Both the position numbers and the translations under genes were made by a program. The notes beneath the pieces are model-generated. The model was given only the letters and a program-made list of their open reading frames with translations. It was not told the DNA's origin and did not search any database. From Dokdonella_A sp966248875 (lineage in GTDB: Bacteria > Pseudomonadota > Gammaproteobacteria > Xanthomonadales > Rhodanobacteraceae), in the NCBI GenBank assembly GCA_966248875.1, contig CBINBI010000011.1, forward strand, positions 1 through 64,000: a stretch of DNA of 64,000 nt, read 5' to 3'. This document shows positions 63,114-64,000 of this stretch, in pieces (positions within the stretch are counted from its first letter, which is position 1; each line of letters begins with the position of its first letter).

Positions 63114-63128
63114 TGCGAATCAGTCGCA
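63114..63128 (-). promoter_or_regulatory. Fur-like box upstream of the PepSY gene
   Basis: TGCGAATCAGTCGCA is a 7-1-7 palindrome with one mismatch (TGCGAAT/AGTCGCA), followed by AT-rich ATATTATT. It lies 164 bp upstream of the PepSY start and resembles GC-shifted Fur sites. Confidence 0.55.
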
Positions 63129-63175
63129 ATATTATTGACGGCACGCCCCGCGCCTGGACGACGCCGTCGACGCGC

Positions 63176-63493
63176 TCAGTCCCAGCGGTCGTCCCGCGTG
63201 TACACGATGCCGTCTTCGACCTTGACGGGAAACGTCGCCGTCGGCTCGTACGCCGGCGGCGTCAGCGCTTCGCCGGTGATGATGTCGAAGCGCGCGCCGT
63301 GGCGCGGGCATTCGATCTGGCGGCCCTCGATGACGCCGCCGGTCAGCTCACCGCCATCGTGCGTGCAGATGTCCTCGATCGCGTAAAGATCGCCGTCGAT
63401 GTTGAACACGGCGATCGGCGTGTCGCCGTCGTAGACGACGCGGTATTCGCCGGGCAGTAGCTCGGCCGTGGAACAGACGCGGATCCAGTTCAT
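63176..63493 (-). CDS. Rieske-type non-haem iron oxygenase ferredoxin / NirD-like
   Basis: A 105-residue Rieske ferredoxin. CTHDGG and CPRHGARFD supply two Cys and two His ligands for a [2Fe-2S] cluster. The small size and lack of a membrane anchor fit BphA3/NirD-like ferredoxins, and orthologues in Xanthomonadales are often near Suf or iron genes. ATG at 63493 was preferred to an in-frame GTG at 63505. It could serve the Rieske oxygenase at 32237, but distance makes this speculative. Confidence 0.92.
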   Translation of the reverse strand: MNWIRVCSTAELLPGEYRVVYDGDTPIAVFNIDGDLYAIEDICTHDGGELTGGVIEGRQIECPRHGARFDIITGEALTPPAYEPTATFPVKVEDGIVYTRDDRWD

Positions 63494-63740
63494 GGGCGAA
63501 GGCACCGGCGTGGATCAAAGATCATCGTGTCCTCGTTTTTCAGCAAGGCGGCGTCGGCCAGCGATAGCGCGACATCCGCGCCAATGCAAGGGGCGGCAAA
63601 GGCGGCTCCAAGCCCGCACTGGCTCCATCCGCGGTTGACAGCGGTCTAGCGCGCCGGTTCTGCCGCTTCCGGCAGCCATGTCGCGAATCGTGCGGCATGC
63701 CGGGCGCTTTCGCGGTTTCGTGTAACGGGGAGGAAACATC
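63494..63740. other. Gene-free spacer
   Basis: About 247 bp with no supported gene on either strand. It ends with the strong ribosome binding site of the cupin remnant. Confidence 0.4.
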
Positions 63741-63878
63741 ATGCGGGTTGCAAAGGACGAGATCGATGTCCGGCTGGAAATCGAAGGCGCCGTCGTACGC
63801 CAGCGCCTGAATTTCGGCGGCGCGAGTGGCTACGGCAGGATCAGCGGCGGAATATTTCACGCTTTCGGCCGGAGATGA
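63741..63878 (+). pseudogene. Frameshifted, truncated cupin-protein N-terminus
   Basis: A 45-codon frame with an excellent ribosome binding site (GGGGAGGA, 7 nt before ATG). Residues VAKDEIDVRLEIEGAVVRQ and FGGASGYGRISG match the N-terminus of a known cupin family of about 120-130 residues. The family continues GEYFTLSAGTD; here GGCGGAATATTTC carries one extra G, so the frame leaves this at the glycine and stops at 63876. Reading frame +1 restores EYFTLSAG. The remaining about 80 residues of the cupin are absent. Confidence 0.7.
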
Positions 63879-64000
63879 CCGACGCATTCCGTCGCAAGAT
63901 CGAGGCGTGTTTCTCTACGATCGGCGAACGCCTGGCCGGCTGTCTCGAAGAGGCGAAGCTGGCGGGAAAGTTACCTGCCGGCACCGATACGCCTCAGATT
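63875..64000 (+). pseudogene. C-terminal part of a TetR-family regulator, runs off the window
   Basis: From an internal ATG at 63875 the frame reads MTDAFRRKIEACFSTIGER, then LAGCLEEAKLAGKLPAGTD, to the window edge. This is the C-terminal helical ligand/dimer domain of TetR/AcrR regulators, including the CLxEAxxAGELPAxxD signature. No helix-turn-helix domain precedes it; the sequence runs straight out of the cupin remnant with an ATGA overlap. It is either the product of a deletion that joined two neighbouring genes or a fragment of a larger gene beyond the edge. Confidence 0.6.

Overview
This 64 kb window is a chromosomal segment from a high-GC gammaproteobacterium. Gene content points to Xanthomonadales, probably near Rhodanobacteraceae/Dokdonella. 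The reasons are the mix of petABC, algW/degS-like, prmC, rlmM, glnS and dxs housekeeping genes, short GC-rich palindromic intergenic repeats, and two secreted proteins ending in an IF(A/T)(D/N)GFD tail. The species assignment is inference. There are no rRNA or tRNA genes, no CRISPR array, no integrase and no insertion sequence. Genes are dense and in many cases overlap by 1-8 nt.

Region 1 (1-8.2 kb): the start of petB and all of petA (leftward), a 61-62 bp tandem repeat, a DegS/AlgW-type protease, a GNAT enzyme, an HNH nuclease, a ClC-CBS channel and dxs. dxs converges on a structured 3' region and terminator that serves prmC. Region 2 (8.2-16.6 kb): a leftward trio made of a Pycsar-effector-like membrane protein, a 1381-residue multi-module membrane protein and prmC, then an M1 aminopeptidase. 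Region 3 (16.8-22.2 kb): a peroxide-defence island. A mycobacterial-type ahpC/ahpD pair is divergent from oxyR, followed by rubrerythrin, an Fe-S oxidoreductase and a DUF3501 protein. A near-perfect intrinsic terminator sits immediately in front of the ahpD ribosome binding site.

Region 4 (22.3-30.3 kb): a methyltransferase, a CadC-like TPR regulator, a delta-60-repeat secreted protein, and a leftward, translationally coupled run (secreted protein, internally deleted GST, EamA transporter, apt). Region 5 (30-45 kb): glnS, a Rieske oxygenase, small DUF proteins, a MocR regulator divergent from a GST gene, a guanine-deaminase-like enzyme, a secreted GH44 glucanase, rlmM, a TVP38 protein and a GH17-GT2 beta-glucan synthase. 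Region 6 (45-57.9 kb): mostly small genes, including two unrelated SET-domain proteins, RNase T2, a histidine kinase/response regulator pair, a dihaem cytochrome, an M20 peptidase and a ComEA-like protein. Region 7 (57.9-63.5 kb): a Fur-type iron module on the minus strand (PepSY protein, TonB receptor, PiuC hydroxylase, Sel1 protein) and a Rieske ferredoxin. The right edge carries a decayed cupin gene run into the end of a TetR-family gene.

The observations most worth follow-up are the ahpD attenuator-like leader, the orphan Pycsar-effector/giant-protein/prmC operon, the in-frame GST deletion kept inside a coupled operon, the shared C-terminal tail, and the cupin/TetR remnant.
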